From Bacillus sp. FJAT-49736 (GTDB lineage: Bacteria > Bacillota > Bacilli > Bacillales > Bacillaceae_C): a DNA stretch of 64,000 nt. This document shows positions 40,842-49,898 of the stretch, one piece after another. Every line of letters starts with the position of its first letter. Position 1 is the first letter of the stretch. The stretch spans positions 515,562 through 579,561 of the forward strand of contig NZ_JAGYPI010000002.1 of NCBI RefSeq assembly GCF_018343615.1, in the 5' to 3' direction. Made by a program: the position numbers and the translations under genes. The notes under the pieces are model-generated. The model was not told the DNA's origin and did no database searches. It saw nothing but the letters and a program-made list of their open reading frames with translations.

Positions 40842-41503
40842 ATAAGTATTCCCTCTTTTTCAATAATACCTCTTATTTCCATAAGATCATCTATGACCGT
40901 ATCTGCAAAGGAAAGTTCGTCTTCCTTAGCAAAATCAAAACGGCAGCCAATCGCATGCAAACCATTTGCTTTTGCTGCTTTTATATCCGATAGACGATCA
41001 CCCACGACGGCACCTCTTTGAATCTTATATTTTTTCATGACGAGATGAACAAGATCCGTTTTATCCCTTGATTCTATTTGCTGGATACTAAAAACCTCCT
41101 TCACCCAGTTGTCCAGGCTATAGTGCTTCATAATTGCCTCCAAATAGTTTGGCAAACCATTGCTGGCAATGTAGATCGGGATGTTTCTATTTTTTAAATA
41201 TGTAAATAGCTCCTCGACATGGGGATATAAATCTCCAACACCATTTTGTATAGTATAAATTAATTGGTCGTGAAAAAATTCATTAGCTTTAGAACGAACT
41301 TCCATTGAATGATCCGGCAATAACGTCTCCCAAACGACCGACAATGGGACTCCCATAATATCACGGTATTTTTTGATAGGCGTTTCTTTTTCCCACAAGC
41401 CTTTTTTTCTTAAGTCTGCAAATGTCTCTTCCAGACTTATTTCTAGTATTTTATCCGTCTGAAATAATGTTCCATCCATATCAAAAATTATTGAATAAGT
41501 CAT
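40838..41503 (-). CDS. HAD-family hydrolase, beta-phosphoglucomutase/Gph-like
   Basis: A 221-residue HAD protein: SIIFDMDGTLFQTDK (motif I), IPIYIASNGLPNYL (motif II), and GAVVGDRLSDIKAAKANG (motif IV), with a four-helix cap. The HAD-IA layout fits phosphoglycolate-phosphatase-like or nucleotide phosphatase activity. ATG 41503 follows GAGG. It overlaps the S51 gene by four bases and lies 13 bases from the fusion gene downstream in map order (upstream in transcription). Confidence 0.85.
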   Translation of the reverse strand: MTYSIIFDMDGTLFQTDKILEISLEETFADLRKKGLWEKETPIKKYRDIMGVPLSVVWETLLPDHSMEVRSKANEFFHDQLIYTIQNGVGDLYPHVEELFTYLKNRNIPIYIASNGLPNYLEAIMKHYSLDNWVKEVFSIQQIESRDKTDLVHLVMKKYKIQRGAVVGDRLSDIKAAKANGLHAIGCRFDFAKEDELSFADTVIDDLMEIRGIIEKEGILI

Positions 41504-41516
41504 AGTAAAACCTCTT

Positions 41517-42806
41517 TTATTGTGTAATATGTGTTATGTTGATTTTTTCCCAAATAGATTTCCAGTTCTTATTTACGATTCTCTCTTCGTATATCGCTGC
41601 CCTCTCCGTTGTTTCCTTAAAATATGGAGTTGGTCTCACTTCCATATGAAGAACGTCCTTGATTCCACAAGGTGCCGTCAAAATAAGATTGTCTTGCTCA
41701 TCTAATTTCACTCCCAAAGCCGTAGCAGTTTCAGGGAATTTTGATATTGCATCAATAGATGAGGTATAAGGAGGAATGTTATTTTTGACATGCATTCTTG
41801 CTTCATTTTTCACCGACCATGGAAGTGTTGGGTGCAAACTTTTCAATTTTTCTTCCAATCTCTTTTCCTCTGCTTCGTCTGTGTTTGTCTCATCGAAATA
41901 GATAACATCAATATCAGGTATCGGTGTTCTTACGTCAAAACCATGAAGTGTATCCCATATTTTCGATCGCACAAAGCCAGCACAGACCCACCAATCCGGG
42001 AGATTCAGCTTCTTAGCCGTTCGCAAAATCTCCATCATCCAATCATCCTCCCTCACCAGTTGGAGAATATCCTCTTCCGTTCCAATGGTTTCCTGCACTA
42101 AGGGTGTCTGGCACCTTGCCTTGATTAACATGAAATGAGGATTTTTCATTAGTTTTTCGTACGATTCAGGCTCCTTCTTTTCTAAAGATCGTATTGGTTG
42201 AGGCTCTATCAATTTCTCAATTGTAAAAAAGCGCAATGTTTCTTCTAATATGCTATGGAGGGGACGCCGATAGAACGGAACTTCAATATATCTCCCCTGC
42301 CTCTTCCATTTATCAATAATCAGCTCCGTTGCAAAATAATCTTTGCTTTGCGACATACCAATATCCATGAATGGATGGTGAACCGAATATAAGAAAACCC
42401 CTTGAGGTTTCAAAACTCTTTGAAATTCATGAAAAACTGATTCCCAATCCTCTACATAATGAAGAACGAGCGAGCTTACAATGATATCAAACGAATGATC
42501 CTTAAAAGGGAGCTTCTCAGAAAGGTCTAGACAATAAACTTCCGCCTTTTCCCCAATTCTTCGCTTTGTTGCCGCGACCATCTCAGGACTTAAATCTATC
42601 GCAGTAACTATTGCACCACGTTGAAGTAATTGTTCCGTATACCACCCAGCTGCGCAGCCAGCATCTAATACCGATTTTCCCGTTAAGTCTAGAGGAAGCT
42701 CTTTCATCATCGCTGGCCTTTCATATAAAGTATTGTAATAAGCCTCCTTATCCACTCTATTTTCATAATCTGACGCCAATTGATTATAGGTATCCTTTAC
42801 ACTCAT
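41517..42806 (-). CDS. Fusion: SAM methyltransferase plus nucleotidyltransferase (NTP_transf_6)
   Basis: A 429-residue protein of two complete parts. Residues 1-~235 are a class I methyltransferase (SVLDAGCAAGWYTEQLL, AIDLSPEMV, FDIIVSSLVLHYVEDW, LKPQGVFLYSVHHPF). Residues ~245-429 are the DUF925/NTP_transf_6 type (VREDDWMMEILRTAKKLN, WWVCAGFVRSKIWD, PDIDVIYFD), usually a separate gene. The junction, RCQTPLVQETIG, is encoded by a copy of the GGTGCC repeat (GGTGCCAGACACC, 42103-42115). A lost stop codon by repeat insertion is a simple explanation. Whether the parts work together is unknown. Confidence 0.85.
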   Translation of the reverse strand: MSVKDTYNQLASDYENRVDKEAYYNTLYERPAMMKELPLDLTGKSVLDAGCAAGWYTEQLLQRGAIVTAIDLSPEMVAATKRRIGEKAEVYCLDLSEKLPFKDHSFDIIVSSLVLHYVEDWESVFHEFQRVLKPQGVFLYSVHHPFMDIGMSQSKDYFATELIIDKWKRQGRYIEVPFYRRPLHSILEETLRFFTIEKLIEPQPIRSLEKKEPESYEKLMKNPHFMLIKARCQTPLVQETIGTEEDILQLVREDDWMMEILRTAKKLNLPDWWVCAGFVRSKIWDTLHGFDVRTPIPDIDVIYFDETNTDEAEEKRLEEKLKSLHPTLPWSVKNEARMHVKNNIPPYTSSIDAISKFPETATALGVKLDEQDNLILTAPCGIKDVLHMEVRPTPYFKETTERAAIYEERIVNKNWKSIWEKINITHITQ

Positions 42807-42825
42807 CCTTCATCCTTCTTTCATC

Positions 42826-43299
42826 CTAGCTCTCTAGTTTTTTCACAAACAGCACTCTGCTTCCTCCGCGACCATCATAATCCGTATGAACTGGGACCCC
42901 GTCCTGCAAAGCATCCCCTTCCTCCATAACAAAGCCCATTCTCGTATGATAAGCAATGGAAGTTTTATTGACTGGGGAGGTAACACAACGAACCGTATCA
43001 CAGCCCAACTGCTTCCCTATTTCAAAAAATCTCTCATAAAGCTCCCTTGCCACACCAGCCTTTCTATATTCGGGATGAACCCCAACGAAATGAATATAGG
43101 CTTCCTTAGAATAAGTTTGTGACTGGAAGCCTACTAGAAATCCAACAATATCTCCATCTTCTACTACAACAAAACTGGTTTGCTGAAAATGCACAAAAAA
43201 TAATTTAGGTAGCATGTCAGACATACGCCTGCCACCCCACCACATATCTACCACAGAAATAATTTTTTTATAGTCAGACGATTGAATGTTTCTAATCAA
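42826..43299 (-). CDS. GNAT acetyltransferase (copy 3)
   Basis: A 157-residue GNAT protein: IVGFLVGFQSQTYSKEAYIHFVGVHPEYRKAGVARELYERFF is the acetyl-CoA-binding core, and VNKTSIAYHTRMGFVME the C-terminal part. TTG 43299 follows GGGGGA by eight bases. It is the first of the run of minus-strand genes that reads toward 38720. Confidence 0.88.
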   Translation of the reverse strand: MIRNIQSSDYKKIISVVDMWWGGRRMSDMLPKLFFVHFQQTSFVVVEDGDIVGFLVGFQSQTYSKEAYIHFVGVHPEYRKAGVARELYERFFEIGKQLGCDTVRCVTSPVNKTSIAYHTRMGFVMEEGDALQDGVPVHTDYDGRGGSRVLFVKKLES

Positions 43300-43389
43300 T
43301 ATTGAGTCCCCCGCTATTTACTAAATCTATTACTAAAAGATTCTGTAAAAAGAAAGAATCTCCTCCTATATGTCCACATGAAAAAATAA

Positions 43390-43450
43390 TTGACATTTAC
43401 CCATGCCATCTCCATAATTGTCTTAGCAACTAAGATAATTAGTGACTAAG
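43390..43450 (+). promoter_or_regulatory. Promoter and MarR-type operator of the marR/efflux pair
   Basis: TTGACA (43390-43395), 17 bases, CATAAT (43413-43418) is a good sigma-A promoter. Directly after the -10 box lie two short palindromes, CTTAGCAACTAAG (43422-43434) and TTAGTGACTAAG (43439-43450), spanning the start point. A MarR dimer on each would block transcription, and the adjacent marR gene is the obvious repressor. Confidence 0.82.
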
Positions 43451-43481
43451 TCAATTCTATCTCCTTGAGGGACGTGATTCC

Positions 43482-43955
43482 ATGACAGATGAAAAAGAGC
43501 ATACATATGAATTGGTGCCTTCACTTAATCAGGAATTGAGAAAGTTCAGCACCTTAAATCTATTTATTATGGAAGCTATTGCCGGAAAGCTACGATTAAA
43601 TGCCACCGATTTAAAGTGTCGTGACTTGTTGAATTACACGGGGCCAATTACCGCAGGGAAACTGGCCAAATTAACAAATTTAACGACTGGAGCAATTACT
43701 GGAGTGATCGATCGCTTAGAAAAGGAAGAGCTGGTGGAACGAGTTCACGATCCTGAAGATCGCAGACGAGTAATCATTCAGCCCCTTACACATCGTGCTC
43801 CTGAAATCCGGAATTTGTTTAAACCGTTAAACGAATCTCTTTCCGAATTATTTAAGAAATATAATGATGAAGAATTGCATTTATTACTAGATATGTTAGT
43901 GGAGCTTAATGCTCTTTACCCTAAAGAATTAATGAAAGTATCAAAGAAAGATTAA
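43482..43955 (+). CDS. MarR-family transcriptional regulator
   Basis: A 157-residue winged-helix protein: ITAGKLAKLTNLTTGAITGVIDRLEKEELVERVHDPEDRRRVII is the recognition helix plus wing (~53-98). The ends are dimerisation helices. ATG 43482 follows GAGGGACGTG. It is 13 bases upstream of the 14-span exporter and probably represses both; ligands such as drugs or phenolics would release it. Confidence 0.93.
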   Translation: MTDEKEHTYELVPSLNQELRKFSTLNLFIMEAIAGKLRLNATDLKCRDLLNYTGPITAGKLAKLTNLTTGAITGVIDRLEKEELVERVHDPEDRRRVIIQPLTHRAPEIRNLFKPLNESLSELFKKYNDEELHLLLDMLVELNALYPKELMKVSKKD

Positions 43956-43968
43956 AAGGGGGATTTTT

Positions 43969-45471
43969 ATGGTATCAAATGAAAGTAAAGTTGGCTTTGT
44001 AGTCACGGGCCTGCTTTTAGGAATATTAATGGGAGCTATGGATAATACGATTGTTGCCGCTTCTATGCCAACCATAGTTGGTCAACTCGGAGGTCTAGAT
44101 CAGTTTATCTGGGTTACCTCTGCTTATCTTGTTGCAACGATGGCAAGTATGCCGATTTTCGGGAAATTATCCGATATGTATGGCCGCAAACGATTTTTCA
44201 TTTTTGGTCTGATCATTTTCCTTATTGGATCAGCCCTTTGCGGAACAGCACAAAGCATTATTCAGTTAAGTATTTACCGTGCCATTCAAGGAATTGGCGG
44301 GGGCTCTTTAATGCCAATTGCATTTACGATTATTTTCGATATTTTCCCGCCAGAAAAGCGTGGAAAAATGACTGGGTTATTCGGTGCAGTGTTTGGTTTA
44401 TCCAGTGTTGTAGGTCCATTATTAGGAGCATTTATTACAGATCATATTGGTTGGCGCTGGATCTTTTATATCAACTTACCTCTAGGGGTAATTTCGTTAT
44501 TTTTCATTATTCCGTTCTATAAAGAAAATCTACAGCTTAAGAAGCTTAAAATCGATTGGCTTGGTGCAATAACACTTATTGGAGCTGTAGTCAGCTTAAT
44601 GTTTGCACTTGAGCTAGGCGGTAAGCAGTATGCTTGGAGTTCTACTCTGATTATTTCACTTTTTGCTATTTTCGCTGTACTATTTGTGATTTTTATTTTT
44701 GTGGAAAGAATAGTGGCAGAACCAATTATTTCTTTTAGCCTATTTAAAAGTCAATTATTTGCTGCAACACAAGGAGTTGCCTTTTTCTATGGAGCAGCAT
44801 TTATCATCACAACGGTATTGATTCCATTATTTGTTCAATCCGTTTACGGTGGTACGGCTACGAACTCCGGGGTTATTTTGATTCCAATGATGATTGGATC
44901 CGTTATAGGAAGCCAACTTGGCGGTCAATCGGTTAGACGCTTTAGCTATCGTGGAATTATGATTGTTTCTGTTATTTTCTTTTTTGCCGGGATGCTGCTT
45001 CTTAGCACCATTGATACAGATACTCCGCGATACCTGCTTACCATTTTCATGATTATTACCGGTCTTGGAATGGGATTTAATTTTTCCTTATTAGGTATGG
45101 CAACACAGCATAATATTGAACCGCAAAGACGCGGAATCGCAACATCTACGAATAACTTTTTCAGAACTTTGGGTATGACCCTTGGTGTTACGATCTTAGG
45201 ATCCATACAAAATAATCTTTTAAACAGCCAATTAAAGGATGCATTTGGTCAAATGAAGGGATTTGCTGGTAAGATGGATTCTCGTGCCTTGCTCTCAGCA
45301 GATGCGCGCGCCAAAATTCCGCCGGAAATTCTGCATAAGATTACTGGTGCGATGGCTCATTCCGTTTCTACTACCTTTGCATGGGCGTTGATTCCAATTG
45401 GATTAGGATTTATTGCGATTATTTTAATGGGAAAAGAAAGATTAATGATCCCTGCAAAAGGGAATAAATAA
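43969..45471 (+). CDS. MFS drug exporter, DHA2 (EmrB/QacA) family, 14 spans
   Basis: A 500-residue transporter with 14 helices. Motif D1-like MGAMDNTIVAASMPTI is in helix 1, motif A is GKLSDMYGRKRFF, motif C is GLFGAVFGLSSVVGPLLGAF in helix 5 and WRWIFYINLPLG follows. These are hallmarks of proton-coupled multidrug efflux. ATG 43969 follows AAAAGGGGG. It is co-transcribed with marR; the natural substrate is unknown. A terminator follows the stop. Confidence 0.93.
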   Translation: MVSNESKVGFVVTGLLLGILMGAMDNTIVAASMPTIVGQLGGLDQFIWVTSAYLVATMASMPIFGKLSDMYGRKRFFIFGLIIFLIGSALCGTAQSIIQLSIYRAIQGIGGGSLMPIAFTIIFDIFPPEKRGKMTGLFGAVFGLSSVVGPLLGAFITDHIGWRWIFYINLPLGVISLFFIIPFYKENLQLKKLKIDWLGAITLIGAVVSLMFALELGGKQYAWSSTLIISLFAIFAVLFVIFIFVERIVAEPIISFSLFKSQLFAATQGVAFFYGAAFIITTVLIPLFVQSVYGGTATNSGVILIPMMIGSVIGSQLGGQSVRRFSYRGIMIVSVIFFFAGMLLLSTIDTDTPRYLLTIFMIITGLGMGFNFSLLGMATQHNIEPQRRGIATSTNNFFRTLGMTLGVTILGSIQNNLLNSQLKDAFGQMKGFAGKMDSRALLSADARAKIPPEILHKITGAMAHSVSTTFAWALIPIGLGFIAIILMGKERLMIPAKGNK

Positions 45472-45482
45472 GTTTCATGAAA

Positions 45483-45511
45483 AAAGACAAAACGCTTTTG
45501 GTTTTGTCTTT
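45483..45511 (+). terminator. Terminator after the drug exporter
   Basis: AAAGACAAAAC and GTTTTGTCTTT form a perfect 11-bp stem with a seven-base loop, followed by CTTCATTTTT. Confidence 0.85.
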
Positions 45512-45587
45512 CTTCATTTTTAGTTACGGTGGAGTGAAGTTTTTCTGCGACACATGTATTGATTCTCAAGCACAATGCAATTAAAAA

Positions 45588-45601
45588 AGGTGCCTGGCAC
45601 T
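45588..45601. repeat. Short copy of the GGTGCC palindrome
   Basis: AGGTGCCTGGCACT, ten bases before the stop of the coiled-coil gene. It is the core of the long copy at 12807. Confidence 0.5.
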
Positions 45602-45610
45602 CCCTACAAA

Positions 45611-46993
45611 CTACATAGATATTAATTTTAATCGTGTGGCTGCCGCTTTGACTTTGTCTACAATTTTTTCTTCGTTATGATCAACGATGAAATGATATTT
45701 TTCTTTTTCCCGATTAATGAAATCTAAAACGCTATGCGGCATATTTTGTACACATAGAATCACGATATCACTTACCTCCATCATATTTTTCACATGGAGC
45801 GGAGATTTTTCATATGGGTCTATCCAGCTAGCGTTAATGCCATGCTTGTGGAGACGATTTTTATAACGAACGCCATTTAATGAGGTAACGATTAAGACAC
45901 TGAAATCACCAATGTATTCAAAGGTCTTCTTTTCCTTTGTCTTCCCGGTGCGTTTATTCTTTGCCAATGCCCCAGCTTCTTCCTTAGAGTCTTCCAGCAT
46001 TAGCTTTTCCGAGGAATAATACCAATAGATGTCGACGACTCCCTCACTATTTTGGAAAGCTGCCGCCGGAGTATTCTCATATAATGTGTGGCCAGGATGA
46101 TAGCTAATTTTATATTCATTCAAATCCAAATCAACAAATACATATTCGTCATTGTCCGATTTCTTAATATAACCAAATAGATTAACAGTGACTTTACTGT
46201 AATCCAGCTCGTGCTTTTTCCGGTAAAAATGAGTCTTCAACATGGATTTATATTTTCGGGTCAGTTTTTCAGATAGATGATATTGATAAAGATTCTCTAA
46301 AGAAAGGTTTTCATATAAAGTCTGTAATAGAAATTCAGAATCCAGTTCTTTATATTTTTCAATTTGCTTCTGGAGATCTTGAATTATATGGGTTTTCTTA
46401 GCAGCTGTCCGAAGGCTTGTGGCTCTTTCCTCCTCCAACTGTTGGATTTTATTGCGCAGAATAGTGATGGTGCTTGTCTGATCACGCTTTATTTTATTAT
46501 GAAGTGCCTTATTTATTTCTCGATATTTCTTTAATTCCTCCACTGTGTTGTGGTAAAGCTTCTTAAGGCTAGTATAATTTTCATCTACTTCGGTAAGTAT
46601 CTGTCGTTGATTCAACAAAGTTTCCTGTAATACCTTTTTCTCTTCTGTCCAATTTCCAAACTCCGTCTTCCACTCTTCCATCGTTTTTTTAGTCTTATAC
46701 AAGTTTTTTCGGAGCCTTTTATTTTCCGCTGACAATGTATGTATTTTCTTGTCCTTCTGTTTTTCTCTCTTTTTTAATAAGTCTAAGCTTTGAATTGCTT
46801 TTAAGAAATCGGACTTTGCCTTTTTATATAGCTTTTTGTATTTGTCCATGGATGGACTTTCTTTTTCCTTAACATTAATAGTAGATTTAGAGGGACGCTT
46901 TTTTATATTTTCTAATAGCTGCATTTTCCGTTCTTCCTGCTGCTGCTTGGTCGTCTTCCGATTCTTCTTTTGCTTTTGCTGCCATGCATTCAA
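45611..46993 (-). CDS. Long coiled-coil protein with a DUF2325-like C-terminus
   Basis: A 460-residue protein. The first ~240 residues are highly charged and predicted coiled coil (QQKQKKNRKTTKQQQEERK, KKREKQKDKKIHTLSAENKRL, KIQQLEEERATSL), followed by a middle region with DEYVFVDLDLNEYKISYHPG. Residues ~370-460 (SVLIVTSLNGVRYKNRLHKHG, SDIVILCVQNMPHSVLDFINRE) look like the DUF2325 Rossmann-like fold. TTG 46993 lies eight bases after GGGGG. Proteins with this build are rare in my experience; function unknown. It faces the racemase gene across a 379-base gap. Confidence 0.65.
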   Translation of the reverse strand: MNAWQQKQKKNRKTTKQQQEERKMQLLENIKKRPSKSTINVKEKESPSMDKYKKLYKKAKSDFLKAIQSLDLLKKREKQKDKKIHTLSAENKRLRKNLYKTKKTMEEWKTEFGNWTEEKKVLQETLLNQRQILTEVDENYTSLKKLYHNTVEELKKYREINKALHNKIKRDQTSTITILRNKIQQLEEERATSLRTAAKKTHIIQDLQKQIEKYKELDSEFLLQTLYENLSLENLYQYHLSEKLTRKYKSMLKTHFYRKKHELDYSKVTVNLFGYIKKSDNDEYVFVDLDLNEYKISYHPGHTLYENTPAAAFQNSEGVVDIYWYYSSEKLMLEDSKEEAGALAKNKRTGKTKEKKTFEYIGDFSVLIVTSLNGVRYKNRLHKHGINASWIDPYEKSPLHVKNMMEVSDIVILCVQNMPHSVLDFINREKEKYHFIVDHNEEKIVDKVKAAATRLKLISM

Positions 46994-47372
46994 TCGATTC
47001 ACCCCCTATTTATTCAAAAACTATTTTGTAAGATATAAATCCTTTTAAAAAGTTCCTTATCAGCATCATGTCTAAAGTCTCATTACCATTTTACTATATA
47101 TTTTTAAAAATTTCGACAACTATAAGCAACAGAAAAAAAGAAGCTCTGATAAAACTAACGGGCAGGTCGCGGGGGACAAAACACCAATACACATACTAAT
47201 TCACACCTTATTTAGCAATCAATATGTAAGTAAATCCACATCAGAAACACACAGTAAAAAGCTTACTGTGATCTTCTATGTTTGCTTAAAAGGTAATAAG
47301 GAGGAAATAAAAAAATGTGGTAATATAAATAAGTGTTTCATGACGTATTAATTTTGGGAAAGAGTGAAAGTA
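46994..47372. other. Intergenic region between divergent genes
   Basis: 379 bases without a gene. Promoters for the coiled-coil gene (left) and the glutamate racemase (right) must lie here. Near the right edge, GGTAATATAAATAAG may hold a -10 box, but I found no convincing -35. Confidence 0.5.
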
Positions 47373-48146
47373 ATGAAAATAGGTTTTTTTGATTCTGGAA
47401 TAGGTGGAATGACCGTACTTCATCAAGCATTGAGGTTTTTACCGAATGAAGATTATATATTTTATGCGGATACCTTACACGTTCCATATGGTGAAAAACC
47501 AAAAGAAGAAGTAAGGGAGTATATACTTAGTGCAGTGGACTTTATGGCTAATCAAGGAATCAAAGCATTAGTTATTGCTTGTAATACTGCAACCAGCATT
47601 GCAGTGGATGTCCTTCGCCAAAAATATAATTTTCCTATTTTGGGTATTGAACCAGCGGTAAAACCTGCTGTTCAAAGTTGTGAGGGAAAACGAAAAAAGG
47701 TATTAGTGTTGGCAACTAATTTAACTCTTAAAGAGGAAAAGTTTCATAACCTCGTAAAAAGCATAGACCATCATGATCTTGTTGAAAGTTTGGCTCTCCC
47801 TGGTCTTGTAGAATTTGCTGAGAACTTTGAATTTAAAAAAGAGATAGTTGTACCATATCTAAGAGAAAAACTTTCTTCGTTTGATTTAAAACAATACGGA
47901 ACGATAGTTCTTGGATGTACACATTTCCCATATTTCGAGGATAGTATAAAGGAAGTATTTCCTGAAGAGGTGGACATTATTTCTGGAAGTATTGGAACTG
48001 CAAAAAATTTAAAAAGAATTCTCGAAGAAAGTAATCAAACGAACAATGGAAAAGGAGATATTATATTTTTTAAATCTGGTCATAAAGTTGAAGATAGTGA
48101 AACATTAGCAAATTATTATAAGTTGTTGGCAATGTTAGACAGGTAA
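47373..48146 (+). CDS. murI: Glutamate racemase
   Basis: A 257-residue protein with both catalytic cysteines: Cys70 in VIACNTATS and Cys182 in VLGCTHFPYF, plus the FFDSGIGGMTVL N-terminus. It makes D-glutamate for peptidoglycan. The sequence fits the Asp/Glu racemase family of RacE/YrpC. ATG 47373 is the typical start; GTG nine bases earlier overlaps the ribosome binding site. A terminator follows. No peptidoglycan gene is next to it, so it may be the second racemase of the genome. Confidence 0.92.
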   Translation: MKIGFFDSGIGGMTVLHQALRFLPNEDYIFYADTLHVPYGEKPKEEVREYILSAVDFMANQGIKALVIACNTATSIAVDVLRQKYNFPILGIEPAVKPAVQSCEGKRKKVLVLATNLTLKEEKFHNLVKSIDHHDLVESLALPGLVEFAENFEFKKEIVVPYLREKLSSFDLKQYGTIVLGCTHFPYFEDSIKEVFPEEVDIISGSIGTAKNLKRILEESNQTNNGKGDIIFFKSGHKVEDSETLANYYKLLAMLDR

Positions 48147-48187
48147 GTTCTTTAACAACAGGTGTGTAAATTTAAAGTAATGTAAAA

Positions 48188-48226
48188 CAATAGAGCGTTG
48201 AGAAACCCCATGCTCTATTGTTTATT
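48188..48226 (+). terminator. Terminator after murI
   Basis: CAATAGAGC and GCTCTATTG form a 9-bp stem with a 15-base loop, followed by TTTATTTAT. The gap to 48441 shows nothing else clear. Confidence 0.75.
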
Positions 48227-48441
48227 TATCCCTTTTTGGCTTCGAAAACCGCATCACAAATTACCGTTTTCCGCCTTGTGTATTCGCACATATTTTACTG
48301 ATAATCCACCTGTTTAAACAGTAGAAAATAGCTATATATCAACAAATATAAGGAGTCCATTCATCGTGAATGAGGATCCCGATTCGTGTTATTTATTTTG
48401 GCACCTCTGAACCGAACCCATTACGATAAAAACGAAGCTTC

Positions 48442-49152
48442 TTAATCAGTCAAACCAACATATTGAATATTTAAATTAGACTCATCTACAATATTTACAT
48501 CATGCGGTATTTTTATATATAAGAGGCGTTGCCCCAGATAGCTTTGGGGAGATTGATCTGCCCATTTCTCTCCATTAAACTGTGTAATGGTAAATTCATT
48601 CTTGGATTTGGAGAAAGAGAATTTAAGCGAATTTGGCTCGATTAGTGTGAGAGTATTTCCTGCCAAATCCAATTGAACAGGCTTCAATTTCGAGGTTATC
48701 TCTTCTGTGCCAACCCCAACAGGCGTTTGATAGAAAACCGCTTCTACTTTACCGTCATTTTCCAGTTTTCTATCTATTACTATTAAGCCTCCTTGATTTG
48801 CCTCCCTTGCTACTTTCAAATGTAATTTATTATCGCTATATGGAAATTCCCATTTTTTTGCGATGAATTTATTTTCACTTTTTGTAAGATTCCCATGAAT
48901 GGCATTCGTAAACAGCCTTTGTGACATCATATCCATCTCTCTAGGGGATAAGGATTTACCATTAGTTTTATCCACAAGAAAGATTTCATTGAAAACCACA
49001 GAAATCACTAGGATGACAACGTATCCGATAAACGTCCATTTTACTTTGTTGCTGTTAAAAGATTTCCCTCTTTTCCTCATAAAAAATACAGTTATACCCA
49101 GTATGAATAAAATAACAATAATAATTGGCAAAAATGCTGCTGCTATTATCAA
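48442..49152 (-). CDS. Membrane-anchored protein of the GntR/ABC operon
   Basis: A 236-residue protein with two N-terminal helices (~3-23 and ~42-60) and a soluble part outside (KTNGKSLSPREMDMM, beta-rich to the end, IPHDVNIVDESNLNIQYVGL). TTG 49152 follows GGAGG and overlaps the permease stop by four bases (TTGA), so it is the last gene of the operon. I do not recognise the domain; the soluble part may present or sense a substrate for the transporter. Confidence 0.7.
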   Translation of the reverse strand: MIIAAAFLPIIIVILFILGITVFFMRKRGKSFNSNKVKWTFIGYVVILVISVVFNEIFLVDKTNGKSLSPREMDMMSQRLFTNAIHGNLTKSENKFIAKKWEFPYSDNKLHLKVAREANQGGLIVIDRKLENDGKVEAVFYQTPVGVGTEEITSKLKPVQLDLAGNTLTLIEPNSLKFSFSKSKNEFTITQFNGEKWADQSPQSYLGQRLLYIKIPHDVNIVDESNLNIQYVGLTD

Positions 49153-49898
49153 TTCCTTACCTCCATTCTATTAGAAATTGCTCCTGCACATGCAAATAAC
49201 AATATAGAAGAAAGTAATGCTTTTACAACAAATACCCAAATAGAGGACTCCATAAAGAAACCTTTAAATAGGGTATCCATAGCCTCTCCTTTGCCATGGA
49301 TCGCTTGAATAATAGAAAAACCAATCAATGCAACCGGGATTAATATGACCAGCGGCTTATATAACTGAATCAATATGCCGAACAGATAGCCCAAAGCACT
49401 AAAAAACATAATGTACAAAATAGATACTACTATTCCAATTAGCAGATTTTGTGGCGCATCCAATATACTGCCGTTTTCTATAAAACGGGTACCATTTGCA
49501 ACAAAGATAATTGCTTTCAATAAATTCCCGGCAAACATGGCTGTAGCACCTCCGATGGTGCTCATTGTCGTTAGAAAAAGGACATTCGCTACATTACTGC
49601 TTAATCTCGTAGAGATAAATGTAAAATCATCAAATCGATATGCTTTTGTCGTAATTAAGATGGAAGAGAAGAATGCCCATACTATTGTTAAAATAATGAT
49701 CATATCCGCCGAGTAATACGTAATGTTCAATTGCATTCCATCCATGCTCGTACCGGATGACCCAACTCCTGCCAATGATACTAAAATGGCAATAAGCTGT
49801 GTGGCTATCAGCGAGCTGAATACTCGTATATACGCATGAAGCTTAAATGTATATTGTTTTAAAATAAGCTCCCTTAAATTCATTTCAGTTAAAAACAT
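49149..49898 (-). CDS. ABC transporter permease
   Basis: A 249-residue protein with six helices (YIRVFSSLIATQLIAILVSLAG, ADMIIILTIVWAFFSSILI, LIGIVVSILYIMFFSALGYLFG and others). ATG 49898 follows AAGGGGGCG; it overlaps the ATPase gene by 14 bases. It pairs with the ATPase upstream. In B. subtilis the YtrBCDEF system of similar layout is linked to lantibiotic or cell-wall stress and acetoin use. Confidence 0.8.
   Translation of the reverse strand: MFLTEMNLRELILKQYTFKLHAYIRVFSSLIATQLIAILVSLAGVGSSGTSMDGMQLNITYYSADMIIILTIVWAFFSSILITTKAYRFDDFTFISTRLSSNVANVLFLTTMSTIGGATAMFAGNLLKAIIFVANGTRFIENGSILDAPQNLLIGIVVSILYIMFFSALGYLFGILIQLYKPLVILIPVALIGFSIIQAIHGKGEAMDTLFKGFFMESSIWVFVVKALLSSILLFACAGAISNRMEVRN

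Noticed and set aside
48147-48441. Riboswitch or T-box between murI and the ABC operon
   Set aside because: No conserved core could be recognised; only the murI terminator is clear.
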